Source: Mariniphaga anaerophila
Lineage (GTDB): Bacteria > Bacteroidota > Bacteroidia > Bacteroidales > Prolixibacteraceae
Assembly: GCF_900129025.1 (NCBI RefSeq)
Contig: NZ_FQUM01000003.1
Coordinates: forward strand, 372,001 to 436,000
Direction: 5' to 3'
Length of the DNA: 64,000 nucleotides
In this document: positions 16,998 through 27,582 of the stretch, in pieces
How positions within the stretch are numbered: the first letter of the stretch is position 1
Layout: the number at the start of each line of letters is the position of its first letter
Notes under the pieces: model-generated
Databases searched by the model: none
Seen by the model: only the letters and a program-made list of their open reading frames with translations
Told to the model about the DNA's origin: nothing
Position numbers and translations under genes: made by a program

Positions 16998-19652
16998 CTA
17001 AAACAACGACATCTGATTCGGATCTTCATCCGTTCCCGGTCGTTTAATTTCAAAAGGCACGTCGTCAAAATCATCCGGAGTTTTTTCCGCATCAACATCC
17101 GTTTCATCCTCCGGCTTGTCGTGTTCATCGCGAACTACCGGCTCCAGTTCTTTTACATTTTCGATGCTGTAATTAGACAATCTTTTGCCTTTTGCTTTCC
17201 ATGATTTTACCCCGATATATTCTGCCACCTCAATAATTTCGTTTTCGCGTTCGGCATGTTTTCCGCCAAACTCAATTTCAAAACGGGGGTAACTTACCCA
17301 GGTTATACTCACCAATTTATTGTCCTCATTTTCGCCGACAAATCTCACACGTTTACCTTCAGTCTCATCAATTTCAAAACGTTTCACATAATAGAAACTT
17401 TGCTCGGCATCGTAATAAACCACCGAAAGAATTTTCTTACTGTCGAACTTTTCAATAGTCAGAATATCCTGGTCGAAGTGATTGCTGAGATCGAAATTAT
17501 ACAACTCGAATTCGCCATTTTTGTAAATAACCAAAATCTTATCTTCGCCGGCAAACTCACCCAGGTATTTCCCGCGTGAATCGGCATTCAGGCGAAGCAC
17601 GTCTTCGTCAAACCAAATCTTCCGTCCGCCAAGCGTTGAAACTCCCTTTTCCTTCAACGAAATTCGATGAACTTCGTGTTTTGTCAGGATATTTCCCATG
17701 GATTGCCGGCCTTTAATGGCCAATTCGCCCAAATCTACTTCGAATGCCAGTTTCTTCAACCGGGGCTTTGGCTTTAGCAGAATCTTCAATGTTTCCGCTT
17801 CTCCGTTGGGATTGGCAGAAAAATAGGTGATCCGCGATCCAGCCGTTTCTTTGGTAATATTGTATTCTTTATCGCGGGTAACACCGGTAACCGAGAACCG
17901 TTTCATGTACGAAAAACCGGTTTTGCCGTCGCGGTACACCACATTGTAAATGGTACGTTTATCGTTTCGCTTAAAAACGGCCAGGTACATTGGATTTTTG
18001 CCGATGAACGCCTTGTCTGTTACCTTGGTAATAAAATAGGTTCCATCGCGCCTAAAAACAATAACGTCGTCAATGTCAGAACAATCGCAAACATATTCAG
18101 CCTTTTTCAGACCAAAACCCATAAATCCTTCTTTGCGATCGACGTACAACTTTTCGTTTTTGACAACCACTTTTGTGGCCACAATATTTTCGAAACTTCT
18201 GATTTCTGTTTTTCGTTCGCGCCCCTTTCCATATTTATCTTTCAGATGGCTGAACCACTGAATAGTATAAGGAACAATATTATCGATATTATGCTGAACG
18301 TCTTCTATTTCATCTTCGATGGCAAGAATGCCTTCTTCTGCTTTTGCTGCATTAAACTTGAGGATGCGGGCCATGCGAATTTCCATCAGCTTCAGAATAT
18401 CCTCGCGGGTAATTTCCCGCTTAAAATTTGGTTTCCACGGATTCAGCCGCTCGTCGATGTGCGCCACTGCCTGATCCATGTTCTCCGAATCCTCAAATTC
18501 CTTGTCTTTATAAATTCGTTCCTCTATAAATATTTTTTCCAGCGATGCAAAATGCCAGGCTTCTTCCAGCTCCGATTTTTTTATCTCCAGTTCCAGTTTC
18601 AGCAGTTGCAGAGTGCTGTCGGTAGATCGTTTAAGAATCTCCTCTACTCCAATAAAATGAGGTTTATCGTTCTCAATAATGCAGGCGTTTGGCGAAATGG
18701 AAACTTCGCAATCGGTAAAAGCGTAAAGGGCATCTATGGTTTTATCGGACGAAACGCCGGGCGCCAGATGCACCAGAATTTCTACGTGTGCCGCCGTGTT
18801 ATCGTCAATTCTTTTAATCTTGATTTTGCCCTTATCGTTGGCCTTTATTATAGATTCGATAAGCGTTGTGGTTGTTTTACCGTAAGGAATTTCGGTAATC
18901 ACCAGTGTTTTGTTGTCGTGCTTTTCAATTTTCGCACGTACTTTTACGGAACCGCCACGCAGGCCGTCGTTGTATTTGCTGCAATCTGCCAATCCGCCTG
19001 TTGGAAAGTCGGGCAACAGCTCAAACTCTTCCTTTTTCAGGTAAGCAATTGAAGCGTCAATAAGCTCGTTAAAGTTATGAGGAAATATTTTTGAAGCCAG
19101 TCCAACTGCAATACCATCTACACCCTGCGCCAACAGCAACGGAAATTTCGACGGCAGTGTTACCGGTTCTTTTTTTCGTCCGTCGTAAGAAAGCTTCCAC
19201 TCTGTTGTTTTGGGGTTAAAAAGCACTTCCAACGCAAACTTCGACAAACGGGCTTCGATGTAACGAGGTGCGGCAGAACCGTCGCCGGTGAGCATATTTC
19301 CCCAGTTTCCCTGGGTATCGATAAGCAAATCTTTTTGCCCTAACTGAACAATGGCATCGCCGATAGAAGCATCGCCGTGCGGGTGGTACTGCATGGTTTG
19401 CCCTATAATATTCGCCACCTTGTTGTAACGTCCGTCGTCCATCTCGCGCATGGCATGCATAATACGCCGCTGAACAGGTTTCAACCCGTCGTTTACATAC
19501 GGCACAGCACGCTCTAAAATTACGTACGATGCATAATCGAGAAACCAGTTGCGGTACATGCCCGGCAAATAGGTAATCTCTTCTTTTACTCCGTCACTTC
19601 CTTTGTCCGGTTGTTCTTCGCTATTTTCCTTATCTAATAATTCTTCTGACAT
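16998..19652 (-). CDS. parC: DNA topoisomerase IV subunit A
   Basis: Breaks and rejoins DNA for decatenation of daughter chromosomes. The 884-residue protein has the breakage-reunion domain with QRRIMHAM (61-68), the quinolone-region segment HPHGDASIGDAI (90-101) and catalytic Tyr131 in SAAPRYIEARLSK. The C-terminal beta-propeller region is degenerate, which fits ParC rather than GyrA, and the Asp/Glu-rich tail ends in DPNQMSLF. It follows parE by 20 bp, as in other Bacteroidota. An unphosphorylated Ser sits at position 96 of the drug-binding helix, the usual sensitive-type residue. Confidence 0.95.
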   Translation of the reverse strand: MSEELLDKENSEEQPDKGSDGVKEEITYLPGMYRNWFLDYASYVILERAVPYVNDGLKPVQRRIMHAMREMDDGRYNKVANIIGQTMQYHPHGDASIGDAIVQLGQKDLLIDTQGNWGNMLTGDGSAAPRYIEARLSKFALEVLFNPKTTEWKLSYDGRKKEPVTLPSKFPLLLAQGVDGIAVGLASKIFPHNFNELIDASIAYLKKEEFELLPDFPTGGLADCSKYNDGLRGGSVKVRAKIEKHDNKTLVITEIPYGKTTTTLIESIIKANDKGKIKIKRIDDNTAAHVEILVHLAPGVSSDKTIDALYAFTDCEVSISPNACIIENDKPHFIGVEEILKRSTDSTLQLLKLELEIKKSELEEAWHFASLEKIFIEERIYKDKEFEDSENMDQAVAHIDERLNPWKPNFKREITREDILKLMEIRMARILKFNAAKAEEGILAIEDEIEDVQHNIDNIVPYTIQWFSHLKDKYGKGRERKTEIRSFENIVATKVVVKNEKLYVDRKEGFMGFGLKKAEYVCDCSDIDDVIVFRRDGTYFITKVTDKAFIGKNPMYLAVFKRNDKRTIYNVVYRDGKTGFSYMKRFSVTGVTRDKEYNITKETAGSRITYFSANPNGEAETLKILLKPKPRLKKLAFEVDLGELAIKGRQSMGNILTKHEVHRISLKEKGVSTLGGRKIWFDEDVLRLNADSRGKYLGEFAGEDKILVIYKNGEFELYNFDLSNHFDQDILTIEKFDSKKILSVVYYDAEQSFYYVKRFEIDETEGKRVRFVGENEDNKLVSITWVSYPRFEIEFGGKHAERENEIIEVAEYIGVKSWKAKGKRLSNYSIENVKELEPVVRDEHDKPEDETDVDAEKTPDDFDDVPFEIKRPGTDEDPNQMSLF

Positions 19653-19672
19653 TCTGTTCTATTGAGCCCTTT

Positions 19673-21508
19673 TTAAGCTACCTCGTCTTTCTCTACGTAC
19701 AAATTTTCAATAATAAAATCCTGCCTGTCGGGGGTGTTTTTTCCCATGTAAAACTCAAGCATTTGTGATACCGACTCGTGTTTTTTCATCATTACCGGGT
19801 CGAGCCGGATATTTTTACCGATAAAATTTTTAAACTCATCGGGAGAAATCTCCCCCAGTCCTTTAAATCGTGTTATCTCCGGTTTTCCTTTCAGTATATT
19901 AATGGCATCACGACGTTCTTCGTCGGAATAACAATAGTACGTTTTCTTTTTATTTCTCACCCTGAAAAGCGGAGTTTGCAAAATAAAAACGTGCCCTTTC
20001 CGAATCAGCTCCGGAAAAAACTGCAAGAAGAACGTGATAAGCAACAACCGAATGTGCATTCCGTCAACATCGGCATCGGTTGCTATTATTATTTTGTTGT
20101 AGCGCAAATCGTCAATGCTCTCCTCAATATTCAGCGCTGCCTGTAACAGGTTGAACTCTTCGTTTTCGTAAACCACTTTTTTTGTGAGCCCGTATGTATT
20201 AAGCGGCTTTCCGCGCAAACTAAAAACGGCCTGAGTATTTACATCGCGCGATTTTGTGATGGAACCACTTGCCGAGTCCCCTTCGGTAATAAAAATGCTC
20301 GACTCTTCGGCACGGTCATTTTTATTGTCGAAATGAATGCGGCAATCGCGCAACTTTTTGTTGTGCAGGCTCACTTTCTTTGCCCGCTGCTTGGCCAGTT
20401 TCTTAATTCCCGAAATGGCCTTTCTTTCGCGTTCCGATTCAGTAATCCGCCGCAACAGAATTTCTGCGGTATCCGGATTTTTATGCAGAAAATTATCCAG
20501 TTCTGTTTGCAGAAAATTCCCCACATGAGCACGCACTGACGGCCCGTTGGGACCAACATCTTTTGAACCCAGCTTGGTTTTTGTCTGCGATTCGAAAACC
20601 GGTTCTTCCACTTTAATGCTCACTGCAGCGACAATGGAAGCACGAATATCTGAAGGATCAAAATCTTTTTTGTAAAAGTCGCGAATGGTTTTTACATAAA
20701 CTTCGCGAAAAGCCTGAAGGTGTGTACCTCCCTGCGTAGTGTGCTGCCCGTTAACAAAGGAAAAGTAATTCTCTCCGTACCGATTTCCGTGGGTAACCGC
20801 AATTTCTATGTCTTCTCCTTTGAGGTGAATCACAGGATAAATCGGATGATCGTCCATGTTTTCTTCCAGCAAATCGCGAAGGCCGTTGCGGGAATAAAAC
20901 CGTTCGCCGTTGTATTCGATGGTGAGCCCGGCATTCAGGAAGGTGTAGTTTTTCACCATGTTCACCACGTAGTCGCTAATGTAGCGGAAGCTTTTAAATA
21001 CTTCAGGATCGGGTTCGAAAACCACCTTTGTTCCATTGGCTTCTTCCACTCCGGTTAAATCTTTTTCGCCGGTAACCATTCCGCGGCTAAACTCTATCTC
21101 TTTGGCTACTCCTTCGCGAACAGAACAAATGGTAAATTTTGACGAGAGGGCATTTACTGCTTTGATACCCACCCCGTTCAAACCAACCGACTTTTTAAAC
21201 ACCTTGGAATCGTATTTAGCCCCGGTGTTCATTTTACTGGCAACATCCAACAATTTTCCCAACGGAACACCCCGACCATAGTCGCGAATGGTAACTTTTT
21301 CATTTTCGATATCGATGGTAATCTTTTTACCGAATCCCATCATAAACTCATCTATCGAGTTATCCATCACTTCTTTCAGCAGCACATAAATACCGTCGTC
21401 AGCCGCCGTGCCGTCGCCCAGTTTTCCGATATACATACCCGGACGTTTCCGAATATGCTCCTGCCAATCTAATGTACGTATTGTTCCTTCGTCGTAATTC
21501 GGAGTCAT
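19673..21508 (-). CDS. parE: DNA topoisomerase IV subunit B
   Basis: The ATPase subunit of topoisomerase IV. I take the ATG at 21508 ([19 protein letters not shown]) because it gives the normal N-terminus of 611 residues; the open frame extends 66 bp upstream but that part has no family resemblance. The ATP site shows [16 protein letters not shown] and [17 protein letters not shown], and the Toprim domain starts with [11 protein letters not shown] and includes [11 protein letters not shown]. It lies 20 bp upstream of parC. A candidate -7 box TATATTTG precedes it. Confidence 0.95.
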   Translation of the reverse strand: MTPNYDEGTIRTLDWQEHIRKRPGMYIGKLGDGTAADDGIYVLLKEVMDNSIDEFMMGFGKKITIDIENEKVTIRDYGRGVPLGKLLDVASKMNTGAKYDSKVFKKSVGLNGVGIKAVNALSSKFTICSVREGVAKEIEFSRGMVTGEKDLTGVEEANGTKVVFEPDPEVFKSFRYISDYVVNMVKNYTFLNAGLTIEYNGERFYSRNGLRDLLEENMDDHPIYPVIHLKGEDIEIAVTHGNRYGENYFSFVNGQHTTQGGTHLQAFREVYVKTIRDFYKKDFDPSDIRASIVAAVSIKVEEPVFESQTKTKLGSKDVGPNGPSVRAHVGNFLQTELDNFLHKNPDTAEILLRRITESERERKAISGIKKLAKQRAKKVSLHNKKLRDCRIHFDNKNDRAEESSIFITEGDSASGSITKSRDVNTQAVFSLRGKPLNTYGLTKKVVYENEEFNLLQAALNIEESIDDLRYNKIIIATDADVDGMHIRLLLITFFLQFFPELIRKGHVFILQTPLFRVRNKKKTYYCYSDEERRDAINILKGKPEITRFKGLGEISPDEFKNFIGKNIRLDPVMMKKHESVSQMLEFYMGKNTPDRQDFIIENLYVEKDEVA

Positions 21509-21526
21509 TTTTCCTGAATTTTGGCA

Positions 21527-21534
21527 CAAATATA
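21527..21534 (-). promoter_or_regulatory. candidate -7 box of parE
   Basis: TATATTTG on the - strand matches TAnnTTTG and lies 18 bp before the chosen parE ATG. It supports the ATG at 21508, since a start further upstream would place the box inside the gene. Confidence 0.45.
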
Positions 21535-21636
21535 ACCAAATCGGCGTGGTTTTGTGTCGGCAAAACCTCACCAAAAACTAACAATCTGACGTTGAAAAGT
21601 TTAGATATTAAATACTTTAACCCCCTGATAAAAAAG

Positions 21637-21674
21637 AAAAGCAGGAGCTTTCCGAACAGAAAACTCCTGCTTTT
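21637..21674. terminator. terminator between the PII-like gene and parE
   Basis: A perfect 11-bp stem AAAAGCAGGAG (21637-21647)/CTCCTGCTTTT (21664-21674) with a 16-nt loop is followed on the - strand by a T-rich run. It ends the RND efflux operon, which reads leftward from the PII-like gene. Confidence 0.85.
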
Positions 21675-21697
21675 ATCATTCGATATGCAAAATACTG

Positions 21698-21991
21698 TTA
21701 AACAGTTTTTTCCACTGCCCACACAAACGCCCGGACTCCGACTTCTTCGTTAATTTCATCCAGTTTCTTCACAGCGGCCAGTAAATCGTCCACCACTTCG
21801 TCGGGAATAATGGTTAGCGCCGCCGAATTCATCTCCGGCCAGGTGTGGGTGCCCATCCGGGGTTCTCCGGTTTCTGAGCCTCTTCCTTTCACATTGGAAA
21901 ACCAGGTGTATCCGCGTATCTCCAACTTCCCGAACATATATTCCACACGCTCGGTATTGGCCTGGTTAAATACTATCATTACTGCTTTCAT
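21698..21991 (-). CDS. PII-like small signalling protein, last gene of an RND efflux operon
   Basis: A 97-residue protein with the ferredoxin-like layout of PII/GlnB-type trimers: a first strand KAVMIVFNQA, helix TERVEYMFGKLEIRGYTW, a T-loop-like segment VKGRGSETGEPRMGTH (about 34-49), then a second strand and helix. The KGRG motif at the base of the T-loop position is shared with PII-like families that sit beside RND pumps (the group called PII-NG). It lies 11 bp after the pump gene and before the operon terminator. The inferred role is to bind a small effector and tune the pump or signal its load. No amtB or glutamine synthetase gene is near, which argues against a nitrogen role. Confidence 0.75.
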   Translation of the reverse strand: MKAVMIVFNQANTERVEYMFGKLEIRGYTWFSNVKGRGSETGEPRMGTHTWPEMNSAALTIIPDEVVDDLLAAVKKLDEINEEVGVRAFVWAVEKTV

Positions 21992-22002
21992 CTTTTTGTC
22001 TT

Positions 22003-25000
22003 TTACTCCATAAAACGGAATTGTTTCACAACTTTCTTCTTTTTATCGCGTTCGCCGTGCTGCGCCATAATGCCGTACATTACCGGAACAATTACCATTG
22101 TAACAATGGTTGAAAACACCAGTCCTCCAATTACGGTAATTCCCATAGGGCGCCACAATTCGGCTCCTTCGCCGGTGCTAAGCGCCAGTGGCAACATTCC
22201 CAAAATAGTAGTTGCGGCAGTCATTAAAACCGGGCGCAAACGCGACTTTCCGGAAACGGCAATGGCTTCGTAAAGTTCCAGCCCGCGGTCGCGCATCAGG
22301 TTGGTGAAATCGATGAGTACAATACCGTTTTTCACCACAATACCAATTAGCAACACTGCTCCCAGCGCAGCAACAAGACTTAACGTGGTACCGGTAAGGT
22401 AAAGCGCAACAATAACTCCGGTAAATGCAAACGGAATGGAAAACATAATCACAAACGGCATGGTAAACGACTCAAACTGAGATGCCATAACAATGAAAAC
22501 CAAAACCAGGCTGATTATCATTAACAGGCCCAGATCCATAAACGATTCCTGCTGATCTTCGTAAGCACCGCCAACATTCAGTAATACTTCCTGCGGAATA
22601 TCCAGCCCTTCAAGTTGGGCATTTATCCGGGCGGCAAGTTCTCCCAGCGCTACTTGGTCCGGCTTAGCCGAAACGGTAACAATACGTTCGCGCCTTTTGT
22701 GTTCAATGTTTGGCGGCGACCAGTACTCTTTTACCTCACCCAGTTCTTTCATTTTAACCTTTGCGCCGGTAGGTGTTACAATGGTAATTTCATCCAGGTC
22801 GGTCAACGAGCTTCTGAACTCTTCTTGCAGCCTTACACGAATATCGTATTCTTCTCCCTCTTCTTTGTATTGCGATGCAACCATACCGCTAACCCGGTTC
22901 CGGATATTGGAAGAAACCTGCGAAGTAGTGAGCCCGTGCAACGCCAGTTTGTCGCGGTCCAGCACAAACTGCAACTCCGGTTTGTCGGTTTTTCGGCTTA
23001 CCTGAATATCGATTGCGCCCGGCACAGTTTCCAGTCTTTTGCGAACCTCGTCGGCCAAAGCATTGGTCAAATCAAAATCGTACCCGTAAATTTCAACGTC
23101 AACGGTATTGGAAGTGCCGCCCATACCCTGGTTTGAAGTGGAGACACTAAAGTTTATCACTTCGGGCAACGCGGCAATCTCTTCACGCATTTCGGCAGCA
23201 ATATCCCAAACCGAACGGTCGCGATCTTCGATGTCAGAAAGTCGCATCATAAAGTTTATCATATTGGAACCCGTGGTGGTAAAAAGAGAGAAAAAACCGC
23301 CTTCGTCATCAGAGCCTGATGAGGCCGCCATAATTTGTACCTCCGGAAATTTTTCCTTGAATACCTGTTCCAGATACCGGGCTGTTTTTATGGTTTCCTC
23401 AACCCGCGTTCCGGTCTGAAGCTCAATTTCTGCAGAGATGCTGCTTTCGTCCGATTCGGGCATAAAGTCTGTATGAATATTCTTCATCAGAAAAATTGAA
23501 CCGACAAAAATAGCCAGCGAAAAGAATAATATTAAAAGCTTGTGCCGCAGCGCCCAGCGCAAAGTACTTTCGTAAAAGTTATCCAGAAAACCCAATCCTT
23601 TTTCAATGGTATTTTCGTAGCTGAGAGCACGTGGCTTTTTCTTTTTTCCGCGTAGTTTCAAAAATTTCGATGCCAGCATCGGAGTCAACGAAATTGCCGC
23701 CAGCGTAGATGTTACCACAGTAATGGTTACAATCCACCCCAACTGGTTAAAAATTACACCGGTCATTCCGCCGACGAGGGTAAGCGGGAAAAATACTGCC
23801 ACAACAACCAGCGTGGTAATAATTACAGCCAGCCACACCTCGTTGGTTGCATAAATTGCCGCTTCGCGCGGAGTTGCTCCCCGTTCCACATGTCGCGTAA
23901 TATTTTCGAGCACCACAATGGCATCGTCCACCACCATACCAATCGCAATGGACAGAGAGGTTAATGAAATTACGTTAATTGAGCCCCCGGTAACAAACAA
24001 GAACAGGAATGCCACAATCAGCGAAATAGGGATGGTAAGTACAATAATAAATGTTGCCCGCCATCTTCCAAGGAAAAACAGCACTACCAAAATCACGAAA
24101 AACAACGCATACAAAAGCGTCTGCGACAAGTTATTTACCGAGCCTTTTATGAATTCGGAAGTATCCATAATCAGGTTGATTTTGATGTCGGGAGGAAGAT
24201 CTTTTTCCAGTTCCTCAATGTTTGCACGTACTTCGCGCGCCACTTTTACAGTATTGGCGCCCGACTGTTTCATTACAAACATGCGAAGGCCGGTTTGACC
24301 GTTGATTTTTTCGTCGAGAGAAAGATCTTTTATAGAGTCTCGAACCACTGCCACATCCCGGATGTACACCGGTTTGCCAGCCATGTTTCCCACAACAAGG
24401 TTTTCAATACGCGAGCTGGTATTGAATTCCCCCTGCACCCGAAGCTGATAATCAATGTCTCCCATTTTTATGTTTCCGGAAGGCATGTTCATATTTTCTG
24501 CGGCAATCGTACTTCCAATTTGTTCAACGGTAAGATTGTACGCATCCAAAAGCCGGGGATCGGCATCCACATAAACCACACGTTTTGGAGCTCCCATCAG
24601 GCCGATGGAACCAATCCCCTCCACGCGGTTCAACGGATTTACAATTTTCTCGTCCAGGATTTTTTCCAGCCCCGAATAACTTTCTTCCGCGGTTACAGCA
24701 TAAAATACTATTGGCATCATGCTGGTGTTGAACTTGAAAATCTGGGGACGTTCAGCAGCTTCGGGCAGGAAATCGTAAATACGGTCGATCACATCCCGAA
24801 TATCGTTTGTGGCTTCGTCGAGGTTAGCTCCCCACTCAAACTCCAGGTTAATTACCGAAAGGTTATCTGTTGAAGTAGATGTTATTTCTTTCAGGTTGTC
24901 TACCGAGTTAAGTGCATCTTCAATGGTTCGCGTTACGTTGGTCTCAATGTCGCTGGCATTTGCGCCCGAATAGGTTGTCATTACCGAAATAAACGGCGGA

Positions 25001-25122
25001 TCCATTTCGGGGTAAAGGTCGACGGGAATCTGAACCAGCGAGTAGAGTCCCATTACCACAATGGCTGTAAAAACCATAAGCGTGGTAATAGGCTTATTTA
25101 CTGCATTTTTGTATATACTCAT
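22003..25122 (-). CDS. RND efflux pump, inner-membrane transporter (HAE1-type)
   Basis: Proton-driven drug/amphiphile exporter of 1039 residues, with a large periplasmic loop in each half and 12 membrane segments. It has the N-terminal family start SIYKNAVNKPITTLMVF, the loop DPPFISVMTTYSGANASDIE, and in TM4 the proton-relay pair in GMVVDDAIVVLENITRH, as in AcrB. The TM10-12 half has GIVVKNGIVLIDFTN and SRLRPVLMTA. Its operon is tetR-tolC-adaptor-pump-PII-like, all on the - strand with short gaps. HAE1 rather than a metal pump is supported by the double Asp. The substrate is unknown. Confidence 0.95.
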   Translation of the reverse strand: MSIYKNAVNKPITTLMVFTAIVVMGLYSLVQIPVDLYPEMDPPFISVMTTYSGANASDIETNVTRTIEDALNSVDNLKEITSTSTDNLSVINLEFEWGANLDEATNDIRDVIDRIYDFLPEAAERPQIFKFNTSMMPIVFYAVTAEESYSGLEKILDEKIVNPLNRVEGIGSIGLMGAPKRVVYVDADPRLLDAYNLTVEQIGSTIAAENMNMPSGNIKMGDIDYQLRVQGEFNTSSRIENLVVGNMAGKPVYIRDVAVVRDSIKDLSLDEKINGQTGLRMFVMKQSGANTVKVAREVRANIEELEKDLPPDIKINLIMDTSEFIKGSVNNLSQTLLYALFFVILVVLFFLGRWRATFIIVLTIPISLIVAFLFLFVTGGSINVISLTSLSIAIGMVVDDAIVVLENITRHVERGATPREAAIYATNEVWLAVIITTLVVVAVFFPLTLVGGMTGVIFNQLGWIVTITVVTSTLAAISLTPMLASKFLKLRGKKKKPRALSYENTIEKGLGFLDNFYESTLRWALRHKLLILFFSLAIFVGSIFLMKNIHTDFMPESDESSISAEIELQTGTRVEETIKTARYLEQVFKEKFPEVQIMAASSGSDDEGGFFSLFTTTGSNMINFMMRLSDIEDRDRSVWDIAAEMREEIAALPEVINFSVSTSNQGMGGTSNTVDVEIYGYDFDLTNALADEVRKRLETVPGAIDIQVSRKTDKPELQFVLDRDKLALHGLTTSQVSSNIRNRVSGMVASQYKEEGEEYDIRVRLQEEFRSSLTDLDEITIVTPTGAKVKMKELGEVKEYWSPPNIEHKRRERIVTVSAKPDQVALGELAARINAQLEGLDIPQEVLLNVGGAYEDQQESFMDLGLLMIISLVLVFIVMASQFESFTMPFVIMFSIPFAFTGVIVALYLTGTTLSLVAALGAVLLIGIVVKNGIVLIDFTNLMRDRGLELYEAIAVSGKSRLRPVLMTAATTILGMLPLALSTGEGAELWRPMGITVIGGLVFSTIVTMVIVPVMYGIMAQHGERDKKKKVVKQFRFME

Positions 25123-25156
25123 GTTCTTTTTTTTAAATAAAGAATTTTGCCACCTG

Positions 25157-26212
25157 CTATTTTACGACTTCCACTTCTACGCCGTCGAGCAAGCGCGCCT
25201 GCCCGCTAATCACAACATGGTCTCCGGGCTTCAATTCATCTGAAAAAACTTCAATGTTATCGTCGTACCGTTTACCAATAACAACACTAACACGGTGTGC
25301 TTTTCCATCTTTTTCCACAAACAGGTAACGGTCGTTCGACCCCTGCATTTTTAATACGGCCATGCTGGGCAGCAAAACAGCTTCTTCCTCATCGAGATCG
25401 AGGTTAATGCGGGCAAACATACCCGGCCTCAGCAACCTCTGGCTGTTATTTATTTTTACCTCGGCATTAAACGTACGGTTTGAAGGATCGATGGTCGGAT
25501 GAACACGTTCTATTCTTCCGCTAAAGTTACTGTTCGGATAAATATCAACCTTTATTTCTGTTTCCATTCCCTTTTTTACCTGGGGAAAATACTTTTCAGA
25601 AAGCGGCACAAGAACTTTCAACTGATCGATTTGCACCAGCGAAAGCACTGCTGCTTTTCCGGCCTGAGTATTTGGTGTTCCCGAGTACAATTCGCCCGGC
25701 TCAAAATATCTGCCCGACACTACTCCGTTAAAAGGAGCCAAAAGCTGTGTATTTTCTTTCAGAAATTTTACGTTAGATAAAGCCACTTCGTACTGGGCTT
25801 TTAGCTGATCGTACTGCTGTTCGGCAACACTTCCGTATTTTGCCAGAGTATCCAGCCGTTGAAAATCAACTTCGAGGTTTTTCAACTGAACTTCGGCCTG
25901 GTGCAACTGCGTGCGATCCATTTGCACCAATAATTCTCCTTTTGAAATATGGTCGCCAACATCGGCAAAGATTCCTTCAATTCTGCCCGGAGATGCCGGT
26001 GCCAGGTGAACCTCTTCGTAGGCTTCAAGTGTTGCCGGGTATTCTACCGAGCGGGCAACGGTTTGCATCTGAAGTTCCATCACCCTTACTACTTCTTTCT
26101 TTTCGGGCTTGCCAGCGGCTGTGTCTGTTCCGCCCTGCTGTTTGGGCGAGCAACCAACAAAAACGGCAACTGCCAGAGCTAATGCGATAATAAGTTTTGA
26201 AATCTGTTTCAT
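25157..26212 (-). CDS. RND periplasmic adaptor subunit (membrane-fusion protein), lipoprotein
   Basis: Links the inner-membrane pump with the outer-membrane channel. The 351-residue protein has a lipobox VFVGC (Cys21), a lipoyl/hairpin/lipoyl arrangement with EEVHLAPASPGRIEGIFADVG and LLAPFNGVVSGRYFEPGE, a beta-barrel region (LVPLSEKYFPQVKKGM and following) and the membrane-proximal domain near the C-terminus. It lies 34 bp before the pump gene and 10 bp after the tolC-like gene, so the three subunits of the pump are encoded together. Confidence 0.93.
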   Translation of the reverse strand: MKQISKLIIALALAVAVFVGCSPKQQGGTDTAAGKPEKKEVVRVMELQMQTVARSVEYPATLEAYEEVHLAPASPGRIEGIFADVGDHISKGELLVQMDRTQLHQAEVQLKNLEVDFQRLDTLAKYGSVAEQQYDQLKAQYEVALSNVKFLKENTQLLAPFNGVVSGRYFEPGELYSGTPNTQAGKAAVLSLVQIDQLKVLVPLSEKYFPQVKKGMETEIKVDIYPNSNFSGRIERVHPTIDPSNRTFNAEVKINNSQRLLRPGMFARINLDLDEEEAVLLPSMAVLKMQGSNDRYLFVEKDGKAHRVSVVIGKRYDDNIEVFSDELKPGDHVVISGQARLLDGVEVEVVK

Positions 26213-26222
26213 TATTGTTGTT

Positions 26223-27527
26223 TTAATTGTTTACTAATTTTCCGGTTAGTGTGTCAAGCGCATTTTGCGCCTGCAATACTTCAAGCATGGAAGCAAGGTA
26301 TTCCGACTCAGACTGCAAATAATTGTTGTCGGCAGTTGTCAGTTCCAGCCCCGAAATCATTCCCTGCCCGTATTTCCGTTTGAGATTTTGATAAACCTCG
26401 CGCGATACTTCCACATTCTTTTTCTGAACCTGGTAACTTTCGATGGCGCTTTTCAGGTTAAACTGCAGTTGTTTAAATTGAATATCCAATTGATCCTGCA
26501 TTAACGCTTTGGTATTTCGGGTAGTTTCCAAATCAATTCTAGCCTGCCTTACTTTTGCACGGCGCTCGCCACTTGAAAAAATAGGAATATTCATCTGCAA
26601 GCCAATCATATGCCTAGGCGACATATCAAATGCCGGCTTCAGAATCTTCTCCGTATAATTATAATAACCTGTAATTGTGGGCAGGTAGTTTGCTTGCTGC
26701 ATTAGTATCTGCTTTTCCGTCATTTCTTCCTGAACTTCGAGCAGTTGAAAATCCAGATTTTGCCCCGGCACGAAAGAAGACTCAGTACCAACCAGCGTGT
26801 TGTCGTCTAAAAAATCGGCAAGCGATCTGGTCAGTTCCAATTCAGTATCTGCAGAAACGCCCAACTGAACTCTCATCAGGTTTTTGGCCATTTCGTGCTG
26901 GCGCTCGGCAGCCCGCACAGAGTTATTCAAAGAATTCACCTGTACCGAAAGCTGGTCCAGCTCTACTTTCTCCATCATGCCAACGCGCACCAGCGGCTCG
27001 GTTTTCCGATAAACCTCGTTCAGGTTCTTCACATTTGATTCCAATATCTTCATCGATTCTTCCGCAATTAAAACCAGGTAGTAACTCTCTGTTACCTGGC
27101 TCAAAACATCCTGTTCTGTTTTCTCGAAGTTTTTTTCGGAAAGCTTTTGTGCCAGTTTTGCAGTTTGAATACCAACCAGGTAACTTCCGTTAAAAAGCAA
27201 CTGCCCAACCTGCAAATTAAAATTACTGGTAGGTTTAATCGGTATTTTTGAAGGCTCCTGGGTTTCATCAAACTGAATGCTGATTTCGGCGCCCATGGCA
27301 TTTGAATAATCGGCAGTGGCATTTACCTGCGGCAGCCCTGCGGCAATAGTTTCCCACAACTTTTCCTGCGACTGTTCTATCGCAAGCCCTGAATTTTTAA
27401 TGGTACGGTTGTAGTCCAGCGCATATTGCCTGGCGGCTTCGAGGTCGAGTGTAAGCTTCTCCTGCGCCTGCACTGAGCCAAAAAGCACCGCTCCCATTAA
27501 CATTGCAACAATCTGTTTCCTCATCAT
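26223..27527 (-). CDS. TolC-family outer-membrane efflux protein
   Basis: A 434-residue outer-membrane channel with a signal peptide ending near VQAQ. The two repeats of long periplasmic helices are visible: EAARQYALDYNRTIKNSGLAIEQSQEKLWE in the first half and IESYQVQKKNVEVSREVYQNL with SGLELTTADNNYLQSESEYL in the second. It forms the exit duct for the pump encoded downstream and is 55 bp after tetR. Confidence 0.92.
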   Translation of the reverse strand: MMRKQIVAMLMGAVLFGSVQAQEKLTLDLEAARQYALDYNRTIKNSGLAIEQSQEKLWETIAAGLPQVNATADYSNAMGAEISIQFDETQEPSKIPIKPTSNFNLQVGQLLFNGSYLVGIQTAKLAQKLSEKNFEKTEQDVLSQVTESYYLVLIAEESMKILESNVKNLNEVYRKTEPLVRVGMMEKVELDQLSVQVNSLNNSVRAAERQHEMAKNLMRVQLGVSADTELELTRSLADFLDDNTLVGTESSFVPGQNLDFQLLEVQEEMTEKQILMQQANYLPTITGYYNYTEKILKPAFDMSPRHMIGLQMNIPIFSSGERRAKVRQARIDLETTRNTKALMQDQLDIQFKQLQFNLKSAIESYQVQKKNVEVSREVYQNLKRKYGQGMISGLELTTADNNYLQSESEYLASMLEVLQAQNALDTLTGKLVNN

Positions 27528-27582
27528 AGTTAATTGTTTTTCTGTTATCTGTATTCGTTTTCACAAAATGTTTCAAAAAAAA

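Noticed and set aside
18246-19052. Open frame of 268 codons on the + strand opposite parC
   Set aside because: It is antisense to a well-supported parC frame and has no recognisable domain; long antisense frames are common in this composition.
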